A stretch of DNA of 64,000 bases, from contig NZ_JAEMUW010000001.1 in assembly GCF_016598485.1 (NCBI RefSeq), positions 186,001 through 250,000 on the forward strand. The letters run 5' to 3'. This document shows, one piece after another, positions 62,916 through 64,000 of the stretch. The notes beneath the pieces were generated by a model. It saw only the letters and a program-made list of their open reading frames with translations, ran no database searches and was not told the DNA's origin. The position numbers and the translations under genes were made by a program. Every line of letters starts with the position of its first letter. The first letter of the stretch is position 1. Origin of the DNA: Micromonospora coerulea (GTDB lineage: Bacteria > Actinomycetota > Actinomycetes > Mycobacteriales > Micromonosporaceae).

Positions 62916-64000
62916 ATGGCGAAGATCAACGTAAACAACCCGGTCGTGGAGCTCGACGGCGACGAGATGACCCGGATCATCTGGAAGCAGATCCGGGAGC
63001 AGCTGATCCTGCCCTACCTCGACGTCGACCTGCACTACTACGACCTGTCGATCCAGCACCGCGACGAGACCGACGACCAGGTCACCGTCGACGCCGCCAA
63101 CGCCATCAAGGAGCACGGCGTCGGCGTCAAGTGCGCGACCATCACCCCGGACGAGGCCCGGGTCGAGGAGTTCGGCCTGAAGAAGATGTGGCGGTCGCCG
63201 AACGGCACCATCCGCAACATCCTCGGCGGCGTCGTCTTCCGCGAGCCGATCATCATGTCCAACGTGCCGCGGCTGGTCCCCGGCTGGACCAAGCCGATCA
63301 TCATCGGCCGGCATGCCCACGGTGACCAGTACAAGGCCACCGACTTCGTCGTCCCCGGGCCGGGCACGGTGACCATCACCTACACCCCGGCCGACGGCGG
63401 TGCCCCGATGGAGATGGAGGTCGCCAACTTCCCCGGCGGCGGCATCGCCATGGGCATGTACAACTTCGACGAGTCGATCCGGGACTTCGCCCGGGCCTCG
63501 TTCCGGTACGGGCTGGACCGCAACTACCCGGTCTACCTGTCCACCAAGAACACCATCCTCAAGGCGTACGACGGCCGGTTCAAGGACATCTTCGCCGAGG
63601 TGTTCGAGAACGAGTTCAAGGCCGAGTTCGAGGCCGCCGGCATCACCTACGAGCACCGGCTGATCGACGACATGGTCGCCGCCGCGCTCAAGTGGGAGGG
63701 CGGCTACGTCTGGGCCTGCAAGAACTACGACGGTGACGTGCAGTCCGACACCGTCGCGCAGGGTTTCGGCTCGCTCGGCCTGATGACCTCGGTGCTGCTC
63801 TCCCCGGACGGCCGTACCGTCGAGGCGGAGGCCGCGCACGGCACGGTCACCCGGCACTACCGGCAGTGGCAGAAGGGTGAGAAGACCTCGACCAACCCGA
63901 TCGCGTCGATCTACGCCTGGACCCGGGGCCTGGCCCACCGGGGCAAGCTGGACGGCACCCCGGCGGTCACCGAGTTCGCCAACACCCTGGAGCAGGTCAT
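62916..64000 (+). CDS. icd: NADP-dependent isocitrate dehydrogenase, 5' part
   Basis: 361 codons visible; the gene runs off the window. GAGAGGAG precedes the ATG at 62916. It belongs to the homodimeric eukaryote-like IDH subfamily: [75 protein letters not shown], and [12 protein letters not shown] with [16 protein letters not shown]. It converts isocitrate to 2-oxoglutarate in the TCA cycle. About 45 C-terminal residues are probably missing. Confidence 0.97.
   Translation, partial: MAKINVNNPVVELDGDEMTRIIWKQIREQLILPYLDVDLHYYDLSIQHRDETDDQVTVDAANAIKEHGVGVKCATITPDEARVEEFGLKKMWRSPNGTIRNILGGVVFREPIIMSNVPRLVPGWTKPIIIGRHAHGDQYKATDFVVPGPGTVTITYTPADGGAPMEMEVANFPGGGIAMGMYNFDESIRDFARASFRYGLDRNYPVYLSTKNTILKAYDGRFKDIFAEVFENEFKAEFEAAGITYEHRLIDDMVAAALKWEGGYVWACKNYDGDVQSDTVAQGFGSLGLMTSVLLSPDGRTVEAEAAHGTVTRHYRQWQKGEKTSTNPIASIYAWTRGLAHRGKLDGTPAVTEFANTLEQV

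Overview
This window is very GC-rich actinobacterial chromosome. Codons end mostly in G or C, GTG and TTG starts are common, and many transcripts look leaderless. Gene content and order suggest a Micromonosporaceae-type sporulating actinomycete (Micromonospora, Salinispora or relatives). The evidence is a whiD/bldM developmental pair beside groEL1 and guaB, an icmB gene beside pcrA and sucCD, and gene orders shared with both Streptomyces and Mycobacterium. No rRNA, tRNA, CRISPR array, transposase, integrase or phage gene was seen, so this is core chromosome rather than an island.

Layout. 1-20.9 kb: groES (3' end), groEL1, a membrane-anchored sulfite-oxidase-like molybdoenzyme, an SDR with its LysR regulator, divergent whiD and bldM, a DUF5319 gene, guaB and guaB3, two tandem M1 peptidase lipoproteins, an LCP protein, a ChoD-like GMC oxidoreductase, guaA, a PspC protein and two tandem double-Nudix genes. 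This follows the mycobacterial groES-groEL1-whiB3-guaB2-guaB3-choD order. 20.9-29 kb: a structured leader ahead of pssA, convergent psd (fused to a methyltransferase-like domain), a LiaF/PspC membrane operon divergent from a PspC-histidine kinase and response regulator, and a PIG-L deacetylase. 29-35.3 kb: a five-gene peptide ABC transporter operon. 35.3-50 kb: chorismate mutase (aroQ), pcrA, two M23 peptidases, icmB, sucCD, small membrane proteins, perM, purN and purH. This parallels mycobacterial Rv0948c-Rv0957. 50-64 kb: two secreted proteins, a second peptide ABC operon on the minus strand, folD, mdh, a metallo-hydrolase and the 5' part of icd.

How the genes work together. GuaB, GuaA, PurN, PurH and FolD cover the end of purine and one-carbon metabolism. 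SucCD, Mdh and Icd are TCA-cycle enzymes, and IcmB can feed acyl-CoA carbon towards succinyl-CoA. PssA and Psd make phosphatidylethanolamine. LCP, M23, PspC/LiaF-like and PerM proteins concern the cell envelope.

The most notable find is upstream of aroQ. A leaderless 21-residue ORF contains a Phe-Tyr-Phe-Tyr-Tyr run. It is followed by mutually exclusive pause, antiterminator and terminator hairpins, which fits ribosome-mediated transcription attenuation of chorismate mutase by Phe/Tyr supply. Other leads are the structured pssA leader, the psd fusion, a guaB3 lacking the IMPDH catalytic Cys, a dispersed palindromic intergenic repeat, and the shared architecture of the two peptide-transport operons.
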